From: Paucimonas sp.
GTDB lineage: Bacteria; Pseudomonadota; Gammaproteobacteria; Pseudomonadales; Pseudomonadaceae
Direction: 5' to 3'
Assembly (NCBI GenBank): GCA_031253995.1
Contig: JAIRVG010000065.1
Span: 124,001 to 188,000 of the forward strand
DNA length: 64,000 nucleotides
Shown here: positions 17,942 to 24,394 of the stretch, in pieces
How positions within the stretch are numbered: the first letter of the stretch is position 1
How the letters are laid out: every line of letters starts with the position of its first letter
The notes under the pieces: model-generated
Databases searched by the model: none
What the model was told of the DNA's origin: nothing
Seen by the model: the letters and a program-made list of their open reading frames with translations, nothing else
Program-made: the position numbers and the translations under genes

Positions 17942-18658
17942 GTGACCCCCGCAATGGCTCAACAAGGCGCCGCCGGCGTTGCCACCGCCGTCGCCGAAAG
18001 CGTCCAGTACCAGGGCCGCAAGGCCAGTCGCCAGGGCAGCGAGCAGCGCCGCCAGCAGATCCTCGACGCGGCCATGCGCATCGTCGTGCGCGATGGCGTG
18101 CGCGGCGTGCGCCATCGCGCGGTGGCGGCGGAGGCGGGCGTGCCGCTGTCGGCCACCACCTATTACTTCAACGATATCCAGGACCTGCTCAGCGACACCT
18201 TCGCCCAGTACGTCGAACGCAGCGCCGCCTACCTGGCCAAGCTGTGGGAGAACACCGAGGTGGTCCTGCGCCAGTTGCTCGCCCAGGGCGATGGCAGCCC
18301 GGCCTCCCGCGCGCGGCTGGCCGACGAGGTGGCGAAGATGACCGCCGAGTACGTCCAGCGCCAGTTGCACAACCGCCGCGACTTCCTCATGGCCGAGCAG
18401 GCCTTCCGCCAGGAAGCCCTGCTGTGCCCGCGCCTGGCCGAACTGGTGAAGGCCCATGAGCAGATTCTCCTGCGCGGCACCTGCCAGTTGCTGCAGGTAG
18501 TGGGCTCGCGCCAGCCACAACAAGACGCCATTGTATTGACGGCAATCATCGAGCAGATGGAGTATCAGGGCCTGCTCGATGCCGCAAAACCGCAGGCTGA
18601 AGGGCAGATGCTCGCTATTCTTGTCCGTTACCTGCATCTGGTGCTGGCGGCGGAGTAA
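17942..18658 (+). CDS. TetR-family transcriptional regulator
   Basis: 238 aa. Residues about 35-85 form the TetR DNA-binding domain (RRQQILDAAMRIVVRDGVRG, then VAAEAGVPLSATTYYF); the remainder is a helical ligand domain. GTG at 17942 is chosen because GAGG lies 8 bases upstream; an internal ATG at 17954 is an alternative. It starts a small rightward run with a lipoprotein and the DUF1704 gene, which are its likely partners. The ligand is unknown. Confidence 0.85.
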   Translation: MTPAMAQQGAAGVATAVAESVQYQGRKASRQGSEQRRQQILDAAMRIVVRDGVRGVRHRAVAAEAGVPLSATTYYFNDIQDLLSDTFAQYVERSAAYLAKLWENTEVVLRQLLAQGDGSPASRARLADEVAKMTAEYVQRQLHNRRDFLMAEQAFRQEALLCPRLAELVKAHEQILLRGTCQLLQVVGSRQPQQDAIVLTAIIEQMEYQGLLDAAKPQAEGQMLAILVRYLHLVLAAE

Positions 18659-18685
18659 GTCGCGAGCGCCTTCAAGGAGATTTCG

Positions 18686-19231
18686 ATGAACCCCTGGCGT
18701 GTGCTCCTGGCCCTGTCTTTCCTGCTGTTGAACGGCTGCCTGGTGACCTTCAACGAGCCCATCCCGAGCAATCAGGCGGCGCCCAAGGCGCTGCTCGGCA
18801 CCTGGTCGAGCAAGGACGCCTGGGGCGAGCCGCTGACCCTGCAGATCAGCCGTTCCGGCGGCAACGCCTACAAGGCCGTGGCCACGGCCAAGGGCAAGCC
18901 CCGCGAGGAATACGCCTTCACCGTGTCGCGCCATGGCAACCGCTGGTACCTGTCGGCCGGCGTGCCGAAGAAACTCGGCGGCAATTTCCTTATCGGCGGC
19001 TTCGAAGTGATCGATAACAAGGAACTGGTGGTCTACAACCTCGACGTCGAGCAGGTGAGCCAGGCCCTGGACAAGAAAGAACTGAGCGGCCGCACCGTCG
19101 AAGTGCCCGAAGACAATGGCGACGGGGTGTTGATCGACAGTCCGGCCGAGCGTGTGCTGGCGTACCTGGATGATCCGGCCAACTCCGACCTGTTCGTCGA
19201 AGTGGCGCGGTTCCAGCGGGCTGGCAAATAA
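18686..19231 (+). CDS. Small outer-membrane-type lipoprotein of unknown function
   Basis: 181 aa. Signal peptide MNPWRVLLALSFLLLNGC with lipobox LLNGC, Cys18 as the lipidated residue; the residues after Cys do not include Asp at +2, so outer-membrane sorting is expected. The mature part is a compact beta-rich domain (LLGTWSSKDAWGEPLTLQIS) resembling lipocalin-like or copper-resistance-type barrels, but I do not recognise the family. Good ribosome site AAGGAG. It precedes the DUF1704 gene by 13 bases. Confidence 0.75.
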   Translation: MNPWRVLLALSFLLLNGCLVTFNEPIPSNQAAPKALLGTWSSKDAWGEPLTLQISRSGGNAYKAVATAKGKPREEYAFTVSRHGNRWYLSAGVPKKLGGNFLIGGFEVIDNKELVVYNLDVEQVSQALDKKELSGRTVEVPEDNGDGVLIDSPAERVLAYLDDPANSDLFVEVARFQRAGK

Positions 19232-19244
19232 CGAGGAGCAAGGA

Positions 19245-20528
19245 GTGAGCGTGGACGAGTACCAGCAGACGATCCGGACCCTGTCCGACCGCATTGTCCA
19301 GGCGCAGACGCCGATTCGCGTGCTCGACGCGGTGAAGTGGGACGACAGCATCCGCCAGGGCTTTCTCAAGGCCAAGGGCAAGGAACCGCCGGCGGTGGAC
19401 CGCGCCTACTACCAGAACCGGCCGCTGTCCTTCGATTCGGCGGCGTTGAAGCTGGAATTCCAGAACATCGAGCGGGACATCACCCGCCAGTTGGGCCAGT
19501 TCAACCCGGTCGGGCAGATCATGCGGCGCATGTGCAAGGAGTACCGCATGGTGGTGCGCATGCTCGAAGCGCGCGGCACCGAGGACTTCGGCCTGATTTC
19601 CCAGGAACTCTACGGCGCGGCGTCCGACGCCTTCCACGCCGGTGACCCGACCCTGGCCGACCTCGGCCTGATGCTCTCCGACTACCTGAACAACATCGAC
19701 GGCCGCGGCGACCTCAAGGACGAGCCGAAGAACCTCAACGCCAAGCAGGCCGTGGAAATCCTCCAGCACCGCCTGAACAAGACCTTCGGCGAGGCCGAGG
19801 GCACCATCCGCGTGTTCGAGTCCGACGGCATCGTCGCCGATGCCGCGGCGGGTGCCGACTACATCAAGATCCGTGCCGACGCCATGTTCAACAGCCGCGA
19901 CGTGCGCGCCCTGGAGGTCCACGAGGGGCTGGTCCACGTCGGCACCACCCTCAACGGCCTCAACCAGCCGATCTGCACCTTCCTCGCCAAGGGCCCGCCC
20001 TCGTCGACGGTGACCCAGGAAGGCCTGGCGATCCTCATGGAGGTGATCGCCTTCGCCTCCTACCCGAGCCGCCTGCGCAAGCTGACCAACCGTACCCGGG
20101 CCATCCACATGGTCGAGGAGGGCGCCGACTTCCTGCAGGTCTACGAATTCTTCCGCGCCCAGGGCTTCGAGATGCCGGAAAGCTATTCCAATGCCAGCCG
20201 GGTGTTCCGCGGCTCGGTGCCCAATGGCATGCCGTTCACCAAAGACTTGTCCTACCTCAAGGGCTTCATCATGGTTTACAACTACATTCAGTTGGCCGTG
20301 AGAAAGGGCAAGCTCGAACAGATCCCGCTGCTGTTCTGCGGCAAGACCACCCTGGAAGACATGCGCACCCTGCGCCAGCTGGTGGACGAAGGGCTGGTGG
20401 AGCCGCCCAAGTACCTGCCGGAGCAGTTCCGCGACCTCAACGCCCTGTCGGCGTGGATGTGTTTCTCCAACTTCCTCAACCACCTGAGCCTGGACCGGAT
20501 TGAAGCCGACTACTCGAACATTCTCTGA
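19245..20528 (+). CDS. DUF1704 / 'flavohemoglobin expression-modulating QEGLA motif' protein, putative zinc metallopeptidase
   Basis: 427 aa. Contains the name-giving QEGLA motif (E259 by this start) and, 32 residues before it, HEGLVH (H226, E227, H231), an HExxxH arrangement. Together they look like a gluzincin-style zinc site. DUF1704 is the domain of the eukaryotic MATCAP tubulin carboxypeptidases, which use HExxxH plus a downstream Glu, so peptidase activity is plausible but unproven here. Two GTG starts are possible, 19245 (GAGGAG six bases upstream) and 19251 (AAGGAG five bases upstream). The 3' end overlaps the start of the hydrolase gene by 29 bases. Confidence 0.82.
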   Translation: MSVDEYQQTIRTLSDRIVQAQTPIRVLDAVKWDDSIRQGFLKAKGKEPPAVDRAYYQNRPLSFDSAALKLEFQNIERDITRQLGQFNPVGQIMRRMCKEYRMVVRMLEARGTEDFGLISQELYGAASDAFHAGDPTLADLGLMLSDYLNNIDGRGDLKDEPKNLNAKQAVEILQHRLNKTFGEAEGTIRVFESDGIVADAAAGADYIKIRADAMFNSRDVRALEVHEGLVHVGTTLNGLNQPICTFLAKGPPSSTVTQEGLAILMEVIAFASYPSRLRKLTNRTRAIHMVEEGADFLQVYEFFRAQGFEMPESYSNASRVFRGSVPNGMPFTKDLSYLKGFIMVYNYIQLAVRKGKLEQIPLLFCGKTTLEDMRTLRQLVDEGLVEPPKYLPEQFRDLNALSAWMCFSNFLNHLSLDRIEADYSNIL

Positions 20529-21423
20529 GCGCTGGCGCGGGACCCTGGTCCTGTGCCTGGTGCTGCTGGGCCTGTCCGGGTGCAGTTCGCTGTTGTTCTA
20601 TCCCGAGCCCGGGCAGCCGTTCACGCCGGAGAAGGCCAGGATCGCCTGGCGCGACGTTACCCTGACCGCCGCCGACGGCACCCGCCTGCATGGCTGGTGG
20701 CTGCCGGCCAAGGAAGGCGTGGAGGTGAAGGGCACCGTGCTGCACCTGCACGGCAACGGCGGCAACCTGGCCTGGCACCTCGGCGCCAGCTACTGGCTGC
20801 CGGAGCAGGGCTACCAGGTGCTGATGATCGACTACCGGGGGTATGGCCTGTCTGCGGGCAAGCCGACCTTGCCGGAGGTCTACCAGGATATCGGCGCTGC
20901 GTTCGACTGGCTGGACAAGGCCCCGGAGGTGCAGGGCAAGCCGCAGGTGCTGCTGGGTCAGAGCCTGGGCGGGGCGATGGCGATCCATTACCTGGCACAG
21001 CATCCCGAACAGCAGGCGCGCTTCAAGGCGCTGGTGTTCGATGGGGTGCCGGCGAGCTACCGCGACGTGGGACGCTTCGCCCTGGGCACTTCGTGGCTGA
21101 CCTGGCCGTTGCAGGTGCCGCTGTCGTGGCTGGTGCCCGACGGCGACAGTGCGATCCGTTCCGTCGCGCAGCTCAAGACCACGCCGAAACTGATTTTCCA
21201 CAGCATCGACGATGCCCTGGTGCCGATGGACAACGGCATCCGCCTGTACCAGGCCGCACCGCCGCCGCGGGTGCTGCAACTGGTGCGCGGAGGCCATGTG
21301 CAGACCTTCGGCGACCCTACCTGGCGCCAGGTGATGCTGCGTTTCCTCGATGACCCCGAGCATTTCAACGGCCTGCGCCGCCTGGCCGAAGTCCCTAATT
21401 ACCCTGACGAGAAGTCGCAATGA
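20500..21423 (+). CDS. Lipoprotein alpha/beta hydrolase
   Basis: 307 aa. Signal sequence with lipobox GLSGC (Cys28), then an alpha/beta-hydrolase fold: oxyanion-hole HLHGNGGN, nucleophile Ser155 in GQSLGGA, acid in HSIDDALVP and His in RGGHVQTF. Related to the YqkD/BEM46-type serine hydrolases; substrate unknown, cell-envelope location expected. The start is a TTG inside the end of the preceding gene, because it is the start that supplies the signal peptide. Coupled by ATGA to the following small membrane protein gene. Confidence 0.82.
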   Translation: MKPTTRTFSERWRGTLVLCLVLLGLSGCSSLLFYPEPGQPFTPEKARIAWRDVTLTAADGTRLHGWWLPAKEGVEVKGTVLHLHGNGGNLAWHLGASYWLPEQGYQVLMIDYRGYGLSAGKPTLPEVYQDIGAAFDWLDKAPEVQGKPQVLLGQSLGGAMAIHYLAQHPEQQARFKALVFDGVPASYRDVGRFALGTSWLTWPLQVPLSWLVPDGDSAIRSVAQLKTTPKLIFHSIDDALVPMDNGIRLYQAAPPPRVLQLVRGGHVQTFGDPTWRQVMLRFLDDPEHFNGLRRLAEVPNYPDEKSQ

Positions 21424-21746
21424 GTGAAGAACGCAACGCCATCCCCCTGATCATCACCGGAGTCTGCAGCATCGTCGGCACGGTCTGCGCCCTGTGGTAC
21501 TACGGCTACCTGCATTTCGCCAAACCGGAGGATGCGCTGCTGCTGTCGGAATTCACCATGCTCAAGACGGTGCCTGGGGAGGACTACAAGCTTTCGATCA
21601 ACCCCGCGCCGCAGATGGCCCAGTGCATCGATGGCGTGCTGGTGCTGTTCGACATGCAGCAGAAAGGCCTGACCGGGGTGCTGGTGGACAGCAAGAAGCA
21701 GGCGGTGCGCTGCATGGGGCAGGAGACGCCGCAGGAGGTCAAGTGA
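21420..21746 (+). CDS. Small membrane-anchored conserved protein
   Basis: 108 aa. One N-terminal transmembrane helix (PLIITGVCSIVGTVCALWYY), then a soluble domain with two Cys residues (QCID and RCMG) that could form a disulfide if periplasmic. Starts within the stop of the hydrolase gene (ATGA), so it is translated with it. Not recognised beyond being a probable Pseudomonas-conserved protein at this locus. Confidence 0.7.
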   Translation: MSEERNAIPLIITGVCSIVGTVCALWYYGYLHFAKPEDALLLSEFTMLKTVPGEDYKLSINPAPQMAQCIDGVLVLFDMQQKGLTGVLVDSKKQAVRCMGQETPQEVK

Positions 21747-21770
21747 CCGTATCGGGGCTTTAAGGTGCTT

Positions 21771-21837
21771 GCCTTGAGCTTTGTAGCGCCCTTGAGACCG
21801 AGCGCCGCCCGCACATTGAATTCCAGCAAATAGTCAG
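21771..21837 (-). pseudogene. Remnant of the start of a RelE-like toxin gene
   Basis: Directly after the antitoxin stop, one minus-strand frame reads YLLEFNVRAALGLKG, which resembles the conserved first strand of RelE/ParE toxins (LEFxxxAL), and then loses similarity. No full toxin fits in the 88 bases before the next gene. Short similarity judged by eye; treat as tentative. Confidence 0.35.
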
Positions 21838-22115
21838 TTGTCGTTTCCCTCTGCGTCGGCGATGAGCTCATCGATATCTACCCTGACGGTGGGCTCGCCA
21901 CGACGCTGACGTACCAGCTCCGCCAGTTGGACATCGTCGATCAGATCCATCATCGCTTCGTAGCGGTCCGGTGGAACCGCGTAGAACGCTGGCGCGTTTC
22001 TGTTGAGAATGACCACGGTTTCGCCTTTGCCTTCGCGCAGGGTGCCCATTGGATCTTTTTTAAGGTCGGTGACTGATGCGGCTACATCAGCCAGCACCGC
22101 GAATGTCATTGCCAT
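21834..22115 (-). CDS. Solitary Phd/YefM-family antitoxin
   Basis: 93 aa. Typical Phd/YefM pattern: N-terminal DNA-binding half with a VTDLKKDPMGTLREGKGETV segment followed by VVILNRNAPAFYAVPPDRYE, then an acidic toxin-wrapping tail (DIDELIADAEGNDN). Antitoxins of this family repress their own operon and neutralise a RelE/YoeB/Doc toxin encoded immediately downstream. Here no intact toxin follows, only a possible N-terminal stump. It may be a decaying module or an antitoxin acting on another toxin in the cell. Confidence 0.8.
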   Translation of the reverse strand: MAMTFAVLADVAASVTDLKKDPMGTLREGKGETVVILNRNAPAFYAVPPDRYEAMMDLIDDVQLAELVRQRRGEPTVRVDIDELIADAEGNDN

Positions 22116-22223
22116 GGCAACACTTCCTGATTGGTACTGCTGTCGGGGGAGAGCTCAGAAGTCGGTAGTCCGGATCCGCATTTCCACATCTGGATCGAGG
22201 CGACTGGGGCATGGTGCGCACCT

Positions 22224-22240
22224 TAGCTCATTATGAGCTA
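22224..22240. promoter_or_regulatory. 17-base perfect palindrome upstream of the antitoxin
   Basis: TAGCTCAT, central T, ATGAGCTA. About 108 bases upstream of the antitoxin start, followed by two tandem copies of TTTAAAGGTG. Looks like a repressor operator; the binding protein is not known. Confidence 0.4.
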
Positions 22241-22284
22241 TCTTTAAAGGTGCTTTTAAAGGTGTCTTTATTCGTCTTTCGGGC

Positions 22285-22314
22285 AAAAAAATCCCGCCAA
22301 TCGGCGGGATTTTT
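22285..22314 (-). terminator. Rho-independent terminator of the OmpA-family lipoprotein gene
   Basis: Stem ATCCCGCC/GGCGGGAT with loop AATC, A-tract on one side and T-tract on the other, so it works in both directions. It lies 17 bases after the stop codon of the leftward gene ending at 22331. Confidence 0.88.
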
Positions 22315-22330
22315 CGTCAGCGGGCGGTCG

Positions 22331-23119
22331 TTACTGCAAGCTGCTCATGCTGCGCGGCGCCACCGGCTGGTTGTCGTTGGAAATGGTCACTTCCACCCGA
22401 CGGTTCTGCGCGCGGCCGGAGTTACTGGTGTTGTCAGCCACCGGATACTCCTTGCCATAACCCTGGGCAACGATGCGGGTCGGGTCGACGCCAGCACGGA
22501 CCAGGGCCATGCGTACCGAGTTGGCGCGGCGCTCGGACAGGGTCTGGTTGTAGTTGGCACTACCGACGCTGTCGGTGTAGCCCTCGACGATCACCTTGCG
22601 GTCAGGGTTTTCCTGGAGGAACTGCGCCAGCTTGGTGATGTTCGGGTAGGCGCTGCCTTTGAGCTCGGCCTTGTTGAAGTCGAACAGCACGTCTCCGAAG
22701 GTCACCAGGGTGCCGCGGTCGGTCTGCTTGGCGTTGAGGCTTTCCTGCAGCTTCTTGATCTGCGCGTCACGGGCGTCCAGGCGGGCCTGGGCGCGCTGGG
22801 CGGCAGCGTTCTTCAGGTTGGCTTCGGCGGTGCGCAGGGCGATGGTCTGCTTGGCCACCTCGACGCGCTGGTTGGTCAGGTAGGCCAGCTGGTCGACCTT
22901 CTTCGCGTCTTCCTTGTCCATATAGGCCTTGTCAGCCTTGTTCAGCCAGTCCTGGGCGTCCTTGGTTTCAAGGGCTGCCACCTTGCTCGACTGCGGATCG
23001 CTCTGCAGCGCGGAGAAGTTGGTGCGGGCCGATTCCAGGTTCGGGTTCGGCTGCGTGGCGCAGGCCACCAGGCCCATGCTCATGGCCAGGAGGGCGGGGA
23101 TCATCACGTGGTTACGCAT
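22331..23119 (-). CDS. lptF: OmpA-family lipoprotein (LptF-like)
   Basis: 262 aa. Signal peptide with lipobox LVACA (Met-Gly-Leu-Val-Ala-Cys), then a DUF4398-like coiled-coil region about 30-140, then a C-terminal OmpA peptidoglycan-binding domain (FGDVLFDFNKAELKGSAY, VEGYTDSVGSANYNQTLSER, ARAGVDPTRIVAQGYGKEYP). The start at 23119 is preferred: the AAAGG site is too close to the Met at 23128. It tethers outer membrane to cell wall. LptF of P. aeruginosa (PA3692), an alginate/AlgU-linked lipoprotein, sits in the same gene order. Confidence 0.85.
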   Translation of the reverse strand: MRNHVMIPALLAMSMGLVACATQPNPNLESARTNFSALQSDPQSSKVAALETKDAQDWLNKADKAYMDKEDAKKVDQLAYLTNQRVEVAKQTIALRTAEANLKNAAAQRAQARLDARDAQIKKLQESLNAKQTDRGTLVTFGDVLFDFNKAELKGSAYPNITKLAQFLQENPDRKVIVEGYTDSVGSANYNQTLSERRANSVRMALVRAGVDPTRIVAQGYGKEYPVADNTSNSGRAQNRRVEVTISNDNQPVAPRSMSSLQ

Positions 23120-23165
23120 AATGTTCATCCTTTGATCGATTACGAATGCTCAGGTGGGCGGCGGC

Positions 23166-23594
23166 TCAAGGCTGCGGCTGCATCGGATCGGCGGCGCGCA
23201 TGCCTTCCTCGCGCACGTCCTGCACGCCCTGGCGGGCATCCTGCAGGGCCTTCTGGGCTTTCATGGCCTGGGCCTTGCGCTCGGCGACGCGGGCATCCCA
23301 CTCGGCCTGTTCGGCGAGGATCTTCGCTTCGTCATACTTCTTGTCGTGCATGGCGATTTCCGCCTGCTTGAACTTGTCCTGCGCAGCTTTCATTTCAACG
23401 GCGGCATATTCGGTGCCACCGGCGCTGACCGCAGAGTTCACCGCCGACTGGGTCACGGCGTACTGCTCGGTAGGTGGCTTGCCAGCGCAACCGGCCAGAA
23501 CCAGGCTGCTGCCCAGGGCCAGGGCGGCCAGCTTGATCCCGCGCAGCTGGAACGGGGATTTCTCGATGCGGGTCTTCATGGTGGTCAACTCCAT
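23166..23594 (-). CDS. DUF4398 lipoprotein
   Basis: 142 aa. N-terminal signal with lipobox LAGCA, then a helical, lysine/alanine-rich domain (AAQDKFKQAEIAMHDKKYDE) typical of DUF4398, which is also the N-terminal half of the next gene's product. The ATG at 23594 has AGGAG seven bases upstream. Transcribed leftward with the OmpA-family lipoprotein 46 bases downstream; the two probably work together in the envelope. Function not established. Confidence 0.8.
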   Translation of the reverse strand: MELTTMKTRIEKSPFQLRGIKLAALALGSSLVLAGCAGKPPTEQYAVTQSAVNSAVSAGGTEYAAVEMKAAQDKFKQAEIAMHDKKYDEAKILAEQAEWDARVAERKAQAMKAQKALQDARQGVQDVREEGMRAADPMQPQP

Positions 23595-23920
23595 TGGATC
23601 ACTCCTGATGAACGACGAGGTCCGTAACAGTCCATCGACACGCCTCACCGGATCAGGGCCCGGGAGGTATTTTTGCCGTAGTGGCTAATGGCTCGGAGTC
23701 GCGCGTTTTCGCAAAAGTTCAGAAAAAGTGCCGCTTGATGGCGACTTTTTCTGACTGATTGGTCAGCGGAAAAAGGCGGGAACTTTTAGGGCGATGGCGG
23801 GGTATGCAGGGGGTTGCAGACCGGCAAAAACCTTGTGGGAGCGGGTGTTACCCGCGATTGTGATAGTGGATTCACTACCGTCATTGCGGGTGAACCCCGC
23901 TCTCGCAAGAGGGACAGGGG
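23595..23920. other. Gene-free spacer with a hairpin and a REP-like inverted repeat
   Basis: 326 bases. A stem CAGAAAAAGT/ACTTTTTCTG (23720-23729 with 23744-23753) with a short inner GCC/GGC stem could end the leftward transcript of the gene at 23921-24265. An imperfect REP-like inverted repeat occupies about 23832-23908, with GTGGGAGCGGGTGTTACCCG on the left and GCGGGTGAACCCCGCTC on the right. No gene seen. Confidence 0.6.
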
Positions 23921-24265
23921 TCAATGAGTCGGTGTGTTCTTGCTACTGCTCAGCGCATGCAGATGCTGCCGCGACAGTGCCAGGAACCGTGGGGTCGGCC
24001 CGACATCCTCATACAGCGGATCACCTTCCTCGTCGGTGGCGATCACCTGCTGGCCCTGGATGTAGGGGAAGCTCGCCTCCAGCTCTTCCAGAGCCGCGCC
24101 AAGCAGTTCGCCCAGCAGTTCTTCAGGCGTGCGTTTCGGGTACATCTCCGCCAGCGCGGCCAGGCGCGCCGCCGCTTCTACGTCCAGGTGCAGGACATGG
24201 CCGGTTGGGCTCAGGCGGCCTTTGGCGTTCTGTTCCCAGGACTGTGCAAGTTCGCGAATTTTCAT
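23921..24265 (-). CDS. Conserved small protein upstream of ppc
   Basis: 114 aa, soluble, acidic. MKIRELAQSWEQNAKGRLSP at the start, then a helical stretch (AARLAALAEMYPKRTPEELL) that resembles ribbon-helix-helix-like or helical DNA/protein-binding modules, and a conserved-looking end (DPLYEDVGPTPRFLALSRQH). A GGAGGG site precedes the ATG. It is divergent from ppc with 129 bases between starts. From memory, homologues at this locus are annotated as a pilin assembly protein, without evidence I can confirm; treat as unknown function. Confidence 0.75.
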   Translation of the reverse strand: MKIRELAQSWEQNAKGRLSPTGHVLHLDVEAAARLAALAEMYPKRTPEELLGELLGAALEELEASFPYIQGQQVIATDEEGDPLYEDVGPTPRFLALSRQHLHALSSSKNTPTH

Positions 24266-24394
24266 GATGCCCTCCGTAAAACCATTGGGACTGGTTAAAG
24301 CGTAGCCAGTTCGCCCGAACCCGTGCCTTGAAAGCACCACCGGTACTGGGGCACTCTGCAAGAAAGGCAGTTTTTCCAGGGTATGGAGAAGGTG

